A DNA stretch of 5,769 nt from CAYTLW01 sp964438735 (GTDB taxonomy: Bacteria; Myxococcota_A; UBA9042): positions 1 through 5,769 of the forward strand of contig CAYTLW010000229.1 of NCBI GenBank assembly GCA_964438735.1, read 5' to 3'. Below the pieces are notes generated by a model, which was given only the letters and a program-made list of their open reading frames with translations, made no database searches and was not told the DNA's origin. The translations under genes were made by a program, and so were the position numbers. This document shows positions 5,694 to 5,769 of this stretch, piece after piece (the stretch's first letter is position 1; each line of letters begins with the position of its first letter).

Positions 5694-5769
5694 ATGGGTT
5701 CGCTGCTCACCTACTTCGACGGTCCCGAAGTACTTCCCCAGTTTGGCGTCCAAGCCATGTGCCGCTTTG
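5694..5769 (+). CDS. Possible divergent gene, N-terminal fragment running off the window
   Basis: An ATG at 5694 opens a frame that stays open for 25 codons to the window edge (begins MGSLLTYFDGPEV). AGGAGG lies upstream with 10 nt spacing, which is long but usable. The product is not recognised. The case is weak: the fragment is short, the codons are only moderately GC-ending, and the opposite strand is also open in a frame ending in TGA at 5646-5648, which could instead be the tail of a co-directional gene upstream of the lipoprotein. If this plus-strand gene is real, only 68 bp separate the two divergent starts. Confidence 0.35.
   Translation, partial: MGSLLTYFDGPEVLPQFGVQAMCRF
5712..5736. 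promoter_or_regulatory. Clustered dyads, possible operator
   Basis: TACTTCG (5712-5718) and CGAAGTA (5726-5732) are perfect 7-bp inverted arms with a 7-bp spacer. The second arm also overlaps a perfect 10-bp palindrome GAAGTACTTC (5727-5736). A smaller dyad TTGG-CGT-CCAA follows at 5743-5753. The cluster lies 87-111 bp upstream of the lipoprotein start, a reasonable place for a regulator site, but it also lies inside the possible plus-strand frame. Function is unproven. Confidence 0.3.

Overview
This high-GC window suggests a Gram-negative bacterium of the Myxococcota / former Deltaproteobacteria type, possibly Bradymonadales. The evidence is three consecutive lipoprotein genes, DAG-x-x (Asp-Ala-Gly) spacer repeats, arrays of CDDGN-type cysteine modules, a MopE-like CDGLDNDCDG motif and codons that mostly end in G or C. 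The taxonomic placement is inference. No RNA gene, insertion sequence, CRISPR array or phage gene was found.

Layout: three genes lie on the minus strand, so transcription runs from high to low coordinates. (1) 5625-4885 is a 246-residue lipoprotein with a TolA-like Lys/Ala/Asp helical stalk and an unrecognised C-terminal domain. (2) 4870-3257, 14 bp further on, is a 537-residue secreted or lipid-anchored family 1 glycoside hydrolase with both catalytic glutamates. Its motifs resemble the archaeal LacS/CelB branch more than the usual bacterial one, and it carries two DxDxDG loops. (3) After a 156-bp gap holding a G-rich hexanucleotide repeat, 3100-50 is a 1016-residue surface lipoprotein. Its order is lipobox, a 17-unit pentapeptide stalk, a Cys-rich region with CxW motifs, a MopE-like site, five regular 8-cysteine modules, and a cysteine-free beta-propeller of probably seven blades.

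At the right edge, 5694-5769 may be the start of a divergent plus-strand gene, but a minus-strand frame is also open there. This edge contains clustered dyad symmetries that could be an operator.

How they might work together (inference): genes 1 and 2 are close enough to be co-transcribed, and the third may be in the same unit or may start separately. All three products appear to be exported past the inner membrane and anchored by lipid. A surface glycosidase beside a large modular surface protein fits envelope, matrix or external polysaccharide processing, but no substrate or partner can be read from the sequence. I see no clear defence, toxin or mobile system here. The main points of interest are the protein architectures and the tandem repeats.
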